A stretch of 64,000 bases of DNA. Source: Clostridium cellulovorans 743B. GTDB lineage: Bacteria; Bacillota; Clostridia; Clostridiales; Clostridiaceae. The notes under the pieces were generated by a model. The model ran no database searches. It saw only the letters and a list, made by a program, of their open reading frames with translations, and had not been told where the DNA came from. The stretch is taken from assembly GCF_000145275.1 (NCBI RefSeq), contig NC_014393.1, forward strand, positions 2,480,001-2,544,000. Reading direction: 5' to 3'. Shown in pieces: positions 45,168 to 54,395 of the stretch; position 1 is the stretch's first letter; every line of letters begins with the position of its first letter. The translations under genes were made by a program, and so were the position numbers.

Positions 45168-46241
45168 CTAGATATTGTTTGTTAGTATGTCTTTTAGTTG
45201 TTGAACTATCTCATCATCAGGTTTCAATTTTTCAGCGATGCTTAGATGAAGTTTTGCTTGCTTTAAATCTTCAATATTAATATAGCACATAATTAAATTT
45301 GTACATATTTCAATAGCTTTAGTAGCTTCAAAAGCTTTTCTTAAATATTGTATTGCCTTCTCATAATCTCCAATAGCAGCATAATTTATTCCAAGTTCAT
45401 TTACCACTTCAATTAATTGATTATCTAAAGCAAAAGCTTGTTGGAGGTATTCTAAAGCAAGAGAGTTTTGGTTTAAAATCCTATAGGCAATAGCTATATA
45501 GTAAAGTAATATAGGATCGTCACCAAATGGTGATGCTAGTGGCAATAATAATTCTAATGCACCTTTAGGATCCTCATATAGAATTTCTTTTCCACGTTCA
45601 TAACTTCTAATGTCTTTTAAAACACTTCTTAATTCGGAAGTTTCTTTTGTTAAAGTACCACCTACTTTAAAATAGTTATTTATACAGTAAAGGGCTTTTG
45701 TAAAATCACCCTGTTCTTTCAAAATTAATGCCTCATAATAATAAGGTTCTGGAAAATTATCTATTTTATATGCTTTTTCAATGACTAAAAGTATATCCTC
45801 TATGTAAATAGAATTATTAAGCCTTAATTCCTCTGCTAAAAGAAAAAACTTCTTATAATTTTCTTCAGAGGGATCTATTTCTAGTAAGCCTTTTAAAAAT
45901 AAGTAAGCATCATCATAATTATTATTTGTAATTTCACTTGCAATTAACCCTTTTATATAATCTATAAATTTAGCATTTGTAAAAATAATATCTTTGTAGA
46001 CTATATTAAACTTAAAGTCTGGATCAGCTCCGATAACATAAAAAAACCCTTCTATAAAAAAGCCTAATGGAATTCTTTCTGAATTTCCACTCATAACTAA
46101 TGAATTCATTTTTTCAGCTCTTAAAGGAAAGTAAATTTGTTCATTCGTGGGAATTTTAAATAAAGTTTCTACTCTTTCAGGTTTTAACTCTAAAAACATA
46201 ACAGTTGCTAGTTTTTCTTTGAAAAAATTTTTTATATCCAT
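45168..46241 (-). CDS. tetratricopeptide-repeat protein
   Basis: About 357 residues. A non-repeat N-terminal ~110 residues, then TPR units (for example ILLYYIAIAYRILNQNSLALEYLQQAF and VVNELGINYAAIGDYEKAIQYLRKAF). The start at 46241 (MDIKNFF) is chosen because TAGGAG stands just upstream; a reading from 46313 lacks an RBS. Between pgm and galU on one strand. Probably a scaffold; partner unknown. Confidence 0.75.
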   Translation of the reverse strand: MDIKNFFKEKLATVMFLELKPERVETLFKIPTNEQIYFPLRAEKMNSLVMSGNSERIPLGFFIEGFFYVIGADPDFKFNIVYKDIIFTNAKFIDYIKGLIASEITNNNYDDAYLFLKGLLEIDPSEENYKKFFLLAEELRLNNSIYIEDILLVIEKAYKIDNFPEPYYYEALILKEQGDFTKALYCINNYFKVGGTLTKETSELRSVLKDIRSYERGKEILYEDPKGALELLLPLASPFGDDPILLYYIAIAYRILNQNSLALEYLQQAFALDNQLIEVVNELGINYAAIGDYEKAIQYLRKAFEATKAIEICTNLIMCYINIEDLKQAKLHLSIAEKLKPDDEIVQQLKDILTNNI

Positions 46242-46381
46242 ATTTTCTCCTAAAGTGTAAAAAGTATCATCTATATAGATATATGAATTCTTATGATAAC
46301 CATAAGAATTCATATTTTTCTAATAAAGAATTTTCATCACAAGTATATATTAACTAAAATTTTATAGAATGTATTAGTAGT

Positions 46382-48112
46382 CTATACCATTGCTTTATTA
46401 ATTATAGCCATAATGTTTTCTTTAAAGTCTTCCATCTTTATTTTTGAATCTTCAAAAGATTTACCTACAACAGAAAGATAAACTTTCATTTTTGGCTCAG
46501 TACCTGAAGGTCTCACAACAAACCAAGAATCATCTGATAAAATGTATTTTAAAACATTTGATTTTGGAAGGTCTATAGTTTTATCAGCTTTATTTTCAAG
46601 ATTTGTTTCTATTCCTTTCTTATAATCAAATGCAGTTTTAATTGCAACATTATTAACCTCTGTTAATGGGTTTTCTCTTAAATAATCTAAAGATTTTTGA
46701 ATTTTTTCTTGACCTTCTTTTCCTTGAAGTTCAATTGAGATAAGTTCTTCTTTATAGTATCCAAACTCTTTGCTTAACTGAATAAATGCTTCATAAAGAC
46801 TAAGTCCTTTATTTTTATAGTATAATGTCATTTCACATATAAGCATTGCAGTAACAACAGCATCTTTATCTCTAGCATATGTTCCAGCAAGTGCTCCATA
46901 ACTTTCTTCAAATCCAAATAAGAAAGTATTTGAGTTTGTTTCTTCAAATTCTTTGATTTTTTCTCCGATATATTTGAAGCCTGTAAGAACATCAATTAAT
47001 GTTACTCCGTAGTGGTCACAAATTTTTGTTGCAAGTTCGCTAGTAACAATAGTTTTTATAACTGCTGGATTTTGTGGTAATTTCTTTAGATCTATAAGTG
47101 ATGTAATTATGTAATGAGTTAAAAGAACTCCTGTTTGATTTCCTGATAATACTTGATAATTGCCTTCTGAATCTTTAACAACTGCACCAATTCTATCAGC
47201 ATCTGGGTCAGTTCCAAAAATTATATCTGGCTTTATTTCTTTAGCCATTTCTAACGCAATTTCAAATACTTGAGGATTCTCTGGGTTTGGATATGGTGCT
47301 GTTGGGAAATTACCGTCAGGTAACTCTTGTTCCTTTACTACATGAAGGCTTTCATACCCAAGTTCCTGTAGAACTTTTCTCACAGGTAAATTTCCGGTAC
47401 CGTGTATTGGTGTATAGATTATTTCTAAATCTTTACCATGTTCGCGCACAAGCTCTTCTCTGATAGTTTGAGCTTTTACATTGTTTATAAAAGCAGTATC
47501 TACAGCTTCACCAATAATGTTTAGAAGACCTTGCTTTTTAGCTTCTTCTATATCCATTGTTTTAGTATCATTGAAAATATCTACTTTTGTTATTTCATCT
47601 AAGATTACCATAGCGTTATAATCAGTTACTTGGCCACCGTCTTCTCCATAAACCTTATATCCATTATATTGTTTAGGATTATGTGATGCAGTAATAACTA
47701 TACCACCGCTAGATTTTAACTCTCTAACAGCAAATGATAGCATTGGTGTTGGTCTTAAGGATTCAAATAGATTTACCTTAATGCCATTTGCACATAATAC
47801 GCAAGCAGCACTTTCCGCAAACTCTTTTGACATATTTCTTGAGTCATAGGCAATAGTGACAGATGCATTATCTTTGTAGTTTGCCACTAAATAGTTTGCG
47901 AAACCTTGTGTTGCTTTTGCGACAGTATAAACGTTCATTCTATTGCTTCCAGCACCGATTACCCCTCTTAAGCCTCCTGTGCCAAATTCTAGATCCTTGT
48001 AAAATCTGTCTTCAATCTCTTTTTCATCTTTAATCGCGTTTAATTCTTCCTTAGTCTCTAAGTCTAGGTTTTCAGCATTTAACCAGCTCAAATATTTTTC
48101 CTTATAATTCAT
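46382..48112 (-). CDS. phosphoglucomutase / phosphomannomutase
   Basis: 576 residues of the alpha-phosphohexomutase family (PgcA/YhxB type). Phosphoserine loop GIVITASHNPKQYNGYK, metal loop GTDPDADRIGA, sugar loop GFEESYG, phosphate loop RPSGTEPKMKVY. Interconverts glucose-6-phosphate and glucose-1-phosphate, feeding GalU. The ATG at 48112 has AGGAGG upstream. Confidence 0.93.
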   Translation of the reverse strand: MNYKEKYLSWLNAENLDLETKEELNAIKDEKEIEDRFYKDLEFGTGGLRGVIGAGSNRMNVYTVAKATQGFANYLVANYKDNASVTIAYDSRNMSKEFAESAACVLCANGIKVNLFESLRPTPMLSFAVRELKSSGGIVITASHNPKQYNGYKVYGEDGGQVTDYNAMVILDEITKVDIFNDTKTMDIEEAKKQGLLNIIGEAVDTAFINNVKAQTIREELVREHGKDLEIIYTPIHGTGNLPVRKVLQELGYESLHVVKEQELPDGNFPTAPYPNPENPQVFEIALEMAKEIKPDIIFGTDPDADRIGAVVKDSEGNYQVLSGNQTGVLLTHYIITSLIDLKKLPQNPAVIKTIVTSELATKICDHYGVTLIDVLTGFKYIGEKIKEFEETNSNTFLFGFEESYGALAGTYARDKDAVVTAMLICEMTLYYKNKGLSLYEAFIQLSKEFGYYKEELISIELQGKEGQEKIQKSLDYLRENPLTEVNNVAIKTAFDYKKGIETNLENKADKTIDLPKSNVLKYILSDDSWFVVRPSGTEPKMKVYLSVVGKSFEDSKIKMEDFKENIMAIINKAMV

Positions 48113-48363
48113 AATAACCTCCTGCAAAATAACTAAATTGTATTATATCTTTTGTAACGTTTATTAGACCCTATTAATACTATACATAATTTTTCGTCAA
48201 GATACAACGATTTCGATAATAAAAATTGGAATAAAATTGGAAAAATAAAATATTATTTATTTTATTTTTTAAAATTATTGAATTGTAAAATATATTACTC
48301 TATAATAAATATGTTTGTTTTTATTTAGAATTTAAGAAAGAGGTGCATTTCAAGGTGTATAAA

Positions 48364-49845
48364 ATGAATCAAAATGAAACTCCGCTATTTGATGCTCTAA
48401 TGGAGTATGTAAATAGAGAAACGATACCTTTTCATGTTCCAGGTCATAAGAAAGGTTATGGTATTGATGAGGAATTTAAAAAGTTTATTGGTGAAAATCC
48501 TTTTAAGATAGATGTAACGGTATTTAAACTTGTTGATTCTCTACATCATCCAACAGGACCTATTAAAAAAGCACAAGAACTAGCTGCAGACGCATATGGA
48601 GCAGACTCAACCTTTTTCTCAATTCACGGCACCTCAGGAGCGATTCAAGCTATGATTATGTCCGTGGTGAGCGATGGTGATAAAATTCTAATTCCTAGAA
48701 ATGTTCACAAATCAGTAACTGCTGGGATTATTTTAAGTGGAGCTATACCTGTTTATATGCAACCAGAATTTGATAAAAAGTTGGGTATAGCGCATGGGGT
48801 AACTCCTGAGACGGTTAAAAAGACATTAGAAGCTAATCCTGATGCAAAATCAGTTTTAATTATAAATCCGACTTACTATGGTGTAGCTACAGATTTAAAA
48901 AGTATTGCTGATATAGTACATAGCTATAATATTCCTTTAATTGTTGATGAAGCTCATGGACCACATTTATTATTTAACGAAAAGCTTCCACTATCAGCAT
49001 TAGAAGCTGGAGCGGATATTTGTGCACAAAGTACTCATAAAATTATTGGGTCTTTAACTCAAGGTTCTCTTCTTCATGTGAAATCTAAACTTGTAGATAC
49101 TAATAGAGTTAAGCAAATGCTTAATGTACTACAAACTACGTCTCCATCATATATATTGATGGCGTCATTAGATACTGCAAGAAGACAAATTGCAATTAAT
49201 GGTAAAGAACTGTTAGACAATGCTATAGAACTTGCAAATTATGCACGTTCAGAAATAAATAGAATTGATGGTTTTTATTGTTTTGGTGAAGAAGTACTAG
49301 GTAAACCAGGTGCTTATGGTTTTGATCCAACAAAGATTACTATTTCTTGTAGGGAATTAGGCATAACTGGATACGAGTTGGACATGATGTTATCAGAAAA
49401 ATATCATATACAAATGGAACTTTCTGATTTTTATAATACTCTTGCTGTTGGATCTTTTGGAGATACAAAGGAAAATATTGATGCACTTATTGCTGCTCTT
49501 AAAGAGATAAGTAGTGAATATCATGGTAACTCACAAGGCTTAGGAGACTTTTTAGACATTCCGTCTGTACCAGAACAAATACAAATTCCAAGAGAAGCTT
49601 TTAATTCCGTTAAAACTCCTGTTCTTTTAAAAAATAGTATAGGTATGATAAGTGGAGAATTCTTAATGGCTTATCCTCCTGGTATTCCTATCTTATGTCC
49701 AGGAGAAAAAATAACTGAAGAAATAATCAGTTATGTTAGTCAATTAAAAGCTACAGGTTTATATGTTCAAGGAACTGAGGATCCTAATGTAGAATATATA
49801 AAGGTTGTTAAGGAAGAAGATGCGGTTTATATAAATGTAGAATAA
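48364..49845 (+). CDS. Orn/Lys/Arg-type PLP decarboxylase
   Basis: 493 residues, short (SpeA/YaaO-like) form. PFHVPGHKKG start, LIVDEAHGPHL, and the PLP lysine in QSTHKIIGSL. The C-terminal small domain includes the motif PPGIPILCPGE. Makes agmatine, cadaverine or putrescine; which substrate is not decidable from sequence. The ATG at 48364 with AGGTG is preferred over the GTG at 48343. Confidence 0.9.
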   Translation: MNQNETPLFDALMEYVNRETIPFHVPGHKKGYGIDEEFKKFIGENPFKIDVTVFKLVDSLHHPTGPIKKAQELAADAYGADSTFFSIHGTSGAIQAMIMSVVSDGDKILIPRNVHKSVTAGIILSGAIPVYMQPEFDKKLGIAHGVTPETVKKTLEANPDAKSVLIINPTYYGVATDLKSIADIVHSYNIPLIVDEAHGPHLLFNEKLPLSALEAGADICAQSTHKIIGSLTQGSLLHVKSKLVDTNRVKQMLNVLQTTSPSYILMASLDTARRQIAINGKELLDNAIELANYARSEINRIDGFYCFGEEVLGKPGAYGFDPTKITISCRELGITGYELDMMLSEKYHIQMELSDFYNTLAVGSFGDTKENIDALIAALKEISSEYHGNSQGLGDFLDIPSVPEQIQIPREAFNSVKTPVLLKNSIGMISGEFLMAYPPGIPILCPGEKITEEIISYVSQLKATGLYVQGTEDPNVEYIKVVKEEDAVYINVE

Positions 49846-49847
49846 AG

Positions 49848-49882
49848 AAAAGCTGTTCATCGAGAGATGAACAGCTTTTTTT
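49848..49882 (+). terminator. terminator of the decarboxylase gene
   Basis: AAAAGCTGTTCATC / GATGAACAGCTTTT (14 bp, GAGA loop) plus a T run. Its end overlaps the stop codon of the convergent M16 peptidase. Confidence 0.92.
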
Positions 49883-52814
49883 AGTTGTTAGATAAAAGAC
49901 TTCTAGTAGAATTAAAGAGATCTTTAGAATTTTCAATCTTATCTTCATTACCTATTACACAAAGATTATTATCGTCCATTGCTTTTTTAATTACATCTGC
50001 AAGAAGACGAATATCTTCTTCTGTTGTCTTAATTACCTCTTCTCTTTCTTTTGCTACTTGTTCATTAGTAATTTTTCTGAAGTAGTTTGCTATAGCATTC
50101 TCTCCTTTTTGTTGAGGAGTTACTGCTGAATCTAAATCTGATATAGTACCAATAATGTATTTTACCATTGTACGTTCATCAGCAGAAAAGTTTTCTAAAT
50201 ACTTATATGTGTCATTATATATATCTATTGTTTCTTTCAAATTAGGATCTCTATAAGATACAAGATAGAAGTTCCCACTTCTTTGGACTCCAGCAAAACC
50301 CCCATAAGCCCCCCCCATAACTCTGACTTTATTCCATAGGTAGTCTAAGCTTATTATTGATTTTAGAACAAGCATTTTGCCACTGTATTTTAACCCTAAT
50401 TCTCCTAAGTTTGCTGCTTTTGCAACATATTGTACTTTTCCAGACGTTACAAATCCTTCATTTTCAGATTTTAAATTATCAAAAGAATAATTATTTTTAA
50501 CAAATTTATTTTCACCAAGAGAATCATAAATAACATTAATATTATTTTCTAAAGCAGAGTATTCTTCTCCACTTCCAATTAAAGTAACAATTAAATTATC
50601 CTTATTAAATATTTCTTTAGAAAGTTTTACTAAATTATTTTTTATAGTATCAAATTTATCGTCATAATTTCTTTGAAGATCTACTAAGAAATCATAGAAA
50701 TAAATTCCTGAAAGTTCCTCAAGATATTTATTATTTTTTGATACATAGGCTAAAGCTCTACCAGCAGCGACATTGTGTCCTCGGCTAATAAGAGTAGATT
50801 CTACTCTTGATTCTAGCTCATCTATGATGATCTTAATTCTATTTTTATCCTCAAACTTACTATCAAATATAACTTGTTTCATTAACGACATCAGACACTG
50901 CATATTTGAGTTAACAGCTTTTCCTTTTACTGCAAAGTAAGGATAAAAATCATCTGAATTGTCTATATAGAAATAAGCTGAAGAGGAAGCTTCAATTCCT
51001 CCAGTGTAAATATCTATTTCTTGAGATAAGGTCTCATACCCTTTTGAATTAGTATCAACCTTTCCAAGAAGTCTTGATAAAATTGTTAAATATGGGATTA
51101 ACTTCTCGTCAATATTACCAGCATTAAAGTTTAGAGAAACATAAGCAATTTTATTGGTATTGACGTTTGAATGAAGTGCTTTTATACCCTTAATGTCTTT
51201 TTCTTCTAGAGGAGCTGTTTCAGGTTTAGAATTTAAATCATTTATTGTAAGCATAGGAATGGTTTCTAAAGCTTCCTTGCTATCCCTTGAATTCTGTCTT
51301 TCTTCTAAAGCTGCTGTATTTTTAATAATAGCATCGATTTGATCCTTTGATAAAGAGTTCTTATACTCTGTTAATTTAGCTTTAATCTCATTATTTTTCT
51401 TTTCACCTAACCCTTTTTCAGGAGTAAGAACTAACAATGAGCTGTGGTTATTATCGAGAAAAATTTCTTTAATTATTTTTTCAAAATAATCAGTGGTTAG
51501 CGCCGATTTTATATTCTCTAATGATTCTTCAAATCTTAAGTTCTGAATAGGATCATATCCGTATAACCAACTGTCTAAGGCATCCATATTATATATAAGC
51601 CCTTTTGGATAGTTTCTAAAATTATTTTCCCTAAGTTCAAACTCTTTTCTATTAATAGATGCTTCTATAGCTTTTTTATCAATACCTTCTTTAACTAACC
51701 TTTCAAGTGTTTCATAAACAACTTTTTTAAATAAATCCTTTTTATCTAAATCGGAATTTTTTACTATTATGCTCATATATGGCTGAAGACAGCTACTATC
51801 ATAATAGCCATAAACATCTTTTCCTAAGTTATTATCTATAAGAGCCTTTTTTAATGGTGCCCCTTGTGCCTCAAGTAGTAAATGTTCCAATATATCCATT
51901 GCTAATATTTTTTCGCTTTCTTTAGCATTGGCTACTACGTAATTAAGACTCAAATATGTCTTTTCGGAGTCTTTATCATTATTACTGATTGGGTATTTAT
52001 CTATAACTTCTTGCATTGAATTAAAGGCTTTTTGTACAGGAATAGATGATTCAATATCTTGTTTTTGATAGTTTTTAAGATAGTTTTCATTTATAAATTT
52101 TAAATTTTCTAAAATATCTAACTTACCATATAAAAATATATAGCTGTTTGATGGATGGTAGTATCTTTTATGAAAGTCTAAAAAGTCCTCTTGAGATAAG
52201 TCGGTAATTTTTTCTGGATCACCACCAGATTCGAAACCATAGGTAGTATCAGGAAAAAGTGTTTGTGATATTTTTCTATAAAGTACCGAATCAGGTGATG
52301 AAAAAGCACCTTTCATTTCATTATAAACTACGCCTTTATATTCTAAATCATCATTTGGAGTTTTTAATTCATAATGCCAACCTTCTTGCATCATTATATA
52401 AGAATCTTCATATATTTTAGGGTTTAATACTGCGTCTAAGTAAACATCCATTAAATTATTAAAGTCTTTATTATTCTTACTTGCAATTGGGTAAAGCGTT
52501 TTATCGCTAAAGGTCATGGCATTTAAAAAAGTATTTAATGAACCTTTAGCAAGTTCTACAAAAGGTTCTTTTACAGGAAATTTTTTTGAACCACAAAGGA
52601 CACTGTGTTCTAATATATGTGCTACACCTGTACTATCTTGTGGTGGAGTTCTAAAAGCAATTGAAAAAGATTTATTTTCATCATCGCAGTCAATGAACAA
52701 TAATTTTGCACCACTTTGTTCATGAATAAATATATTTGCAGTACTGTTTATTTCATTTACCTTTTGGACTTCTTCCAACCTAAAGCCACTGTAAACATTA
52801 TTAACACAAAGCAT
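49881..52814 (-). CDS. M16C insulinase-family zinc peptidase (presequence protease-like)
   Basis: 977 residues, four-domain clamshell size. Inverted zinc motif HILEH (near residue 66) with the distal Glu in the following helix region (EPFVELAKGS, GVVYNEMKGAF). Resembles PreP/HypA-type peptidases found in Clostridia. Degrades oligopeptides in the cytoplasm; no signal peptide. GGAGG lies upstream of the ATG. Confidence 0.92.
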   Translation of the reverse strand: MLCVNNVYSGFRLEEVQKVNEINSTANIFIHEQSGAKLLFIDCDDENKSFSIAFRTPPQDSTGVAHILEHSVLCGSKKFPVKEPFVELAKGSLNTFLNAMTFSDKTLYPIASKNNKDFNNLMDVYLDAVLNPKIYEDSYIMMQEGWHYELKTPNDDLEYKGVVYNEMKGAFSSPDSVLYRKISQTLFPDTTYGFESGGDPEKITDLSQEDFLDFHKRYYHPSNSYIFLYGKLDILENLKFINENYLKNYQKQDIESSIPVQKAFNSMQEVIDKYPISNNDKDSEKTYLSLNYVVANAKESEKILAMDILEHLLLEAQGAPLKKALIDNNLGKDVYGYYDSSCLQPYMSIIVKNSDLDKKDLFKKVVYETLERLVKEGIDKKAIEASINRKEFELRENNFRNYPKGLIYNMDALDSWLYGYDPIQNLRFEESLENIKSALTTDYFEKIIKEIFLDNNHSSLLVLTPEKGLGEKKNNEIKAKLTEYKNSLSKDQIDAIIKNTAALEERQNSRDSKEALETIPMLTINDLNSKPETAPLEEKDIKGIKALHSNVNTNKIAYVSLNFNAGNIDEKLIPYLTILSRLLGKVDTNSKGYETLSQEIDIYTGGIEASSSAYFYIDNSDDFYPYFAVKGKAVNSNMQCLMSLMKQVIFDSKFEDKNRIKIIIDELESRVESTLISRGHNVAAGRALAYVSKNNKYLEELSGIYFYDFLVDLQRNYDDKFDTIKNNLVKLSKEIFNKDNLIVTLIGSGEEYSALENNINVIYDSLGENKFVKNNYSFDNLKSENEGFVTSGKVQYVAKAANLGELGLKYSGKMLVLKSIISLDYLWNKVRVMGGAYGGFAGVQRSGNFYLVSYRDPNLKETIDIYNDTYKYLENFSADERTMVKYIIGTISDLDSAVTPQQKGENAIANYFRKITNEQVAKEREEVIKTTEEDIRLLADVIKKAMDDNNLCVIGNEDKIENSKDLFNSTRSLLSNN

Positions 52815-53029
52815 ATAGTATCTCCTCCATTTTATATAATGTTATTTAAGTGAATATATGAATAATTATGTAGATTAAAGTATCTTAGAGACTTATGTTA
52901 ATTATAAGATCAAAGTTTCTTATCTCTTTAGTATTCCATAAATAGCTAAATATATTATAACTTTATGAGTAAATAATATAACTTAGTACCATTGTAATTA
53001 ATTATATAAGCTATGAAAAATTGATAGTT

Positions 53030-53923
53030 TTAAAGAAAATAATCTAATACTTCTTTTAACTCTATATCATTTTTCATATACTCTTTAAAATCTGGATATA
53101 GGTTTATAGCAATTTTTAAATCATTAATAGAATCTTGGTAGTTTTTTAAGTAAGCATAAAAGCATGCTCTATTGTAATATAGGTATCCTTCTTCCTCGTT
53201 ATTTTTAATTCCTTCAGAAATTATTTTAATTGCATCTTCATACTGATTTTTTTCCTTAAAAATAACTGATAGGTTTAAATAAGAAAAACCGTAATAAGGA
53301 TTATCTTCTATAGAAGCTTTGTAGAGATTAATAGCTTCACAAGTATTACCAAGCTTTTTTTTAAGTACTGCTTTATTGAATAAAGCCATATAATGTTCAG
53401 GATCTATATTTAGAGCTTTTTCGATATACATTAGAGAGATATCTAGATTCCCTTTCTCATCATATATAGAAGAAAGATTTACATAAGACCAAAAATCATT
53501 AGGATCTAGTGATAAGACTTTATTATAACATTCAATGGCTTTATCTGCATTTTTAATATCATCATAGACGCCAGCTAAATAGAAGTAGGCTCTATTATAA
53601 TTAGCATTTAATTTTATGGCTTTTTCGTAGTTTTCAATTGCTTTGTCAAAGTTCTTATTGTTGTCATATATCATTCCTAAGCCGTAGTAACCCCTAGAAT
53701 CTGTATTGTCTAGTTTTATAACTTCTTCAAATTTTTCTTTTGCTTTATCAAAATCATAAATTTCATCATAGAGTAAAGCTAAATCAAGAATTAATTCAAT
53801 ATCTTTTTTTCCTTCTTCACTGTTATATGCTTTTTCGTAAAACTCAAAGGCTTTTTCTATATTTCGATTGCTATAGAAACTTCTGCCTATAGTCCGATAG
53901 TTATCCTTCATAATTTTATTCAT
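53030..53923 (-). CDS. tetratricopeptide-repeat protein
   Basis: 297 residues made almost wholly of seven to eight TPR units of 34 residues (GYYGLGMIYDNNKNFDKAIENYEKAIKL and so on). No other domain or signal. Follows DUF523 by 28 bp on the same strand, so it is probably the last gene of the U32-mutS2 run. Partner unknown. Confidence 0.8.
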   Translation of the reverse strand: MNKIMKDNYRTIGRSFYSNRNIEKAFEFYEKAYNSEEGKKDIELILDLALLYDEIYDFDKAKEKFEEVIKLDNTDSRGYYGLGMIYDNNKNFDKAIENYEKAIKLNANYNRAYFYLAGVYDDIKNADKAIECYNKVLSLDPNDFWSYVNLSSIYDEKGNLDISLMYIEKALNIDPEHYMALFNKAVLKKKLGNTCEAINLYKASIEDNPYYGFSYLNLSVIFKEKNQYEDAIKIISEGIKNNEEEGYLYYNRACFYAYLKNYQDSINDLKIAINLYPDFKEYMKNDIELKEVLDYFL

Positions 53924-53951
53924 TTTTATACCCTCAATATTTTGTCAATAT

Positions 53952-54395
53952 CTAATAATCGTCTTCTGAAAACACTTCGATACCATTGATTTTGAAAAGC
54001 TCAGCAGTAATGCCAATACCGTCAATTAATTTATCGGTAAATGTCCCATCATATATTTTATTTGTACCACATGAAGGACTTTTGCTTTTTAATATAGCTT
54101 TATTTATTTTGTATTTCTTTGTAATTTCCAGAGCCTCATAGGCCCCTTTTATAAAGTCACGGGTTACATCATCGCCTTCTTTTGTAAGGACCTGAGCTTT
54201 ACCCTCTAGAACATCCTGTGCACTTCCTCCAACTATTTCTGCAGGACATCTGGGCGTTTTTAGGCCTCCTAGTTCCTCAGGACACACTAATATTACTTCT
54301 TCTTCTTCCATTAACTTTCTAATTCTAGGATTAAGATTATTACCACCATTATACTTGCAGTTTATACCACATAGACAAGCACTTACTGTAATCAT
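53952..54395 (-). CDS. DUF523 family protein
   Basis: 147 residues. Cysteines in SACLCGINCKYNG and KSKSPSCGTNKIYDG, with CPEELGGLKTPRCPAEI, define the DUF523 family. Function unknown; the conserved cysteines suggest metal or thiol chemistry. Overlaps the mutS2 stop by 4 bases. Confidence 0.9.
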   Translation of the reverse strand: MITVSACLCGINCKYNGGNNLNPRIRKLMEEEEVILVCPEELGGLKTPRCPAEIVGGSAQDVLEGKAQVLTKEGDDVTRDFIKGAYEALEITKKYKINKAILKSKSPSCGTNKIYDGTFTDKLIDGIGITAELFKINGIEVFSEDDY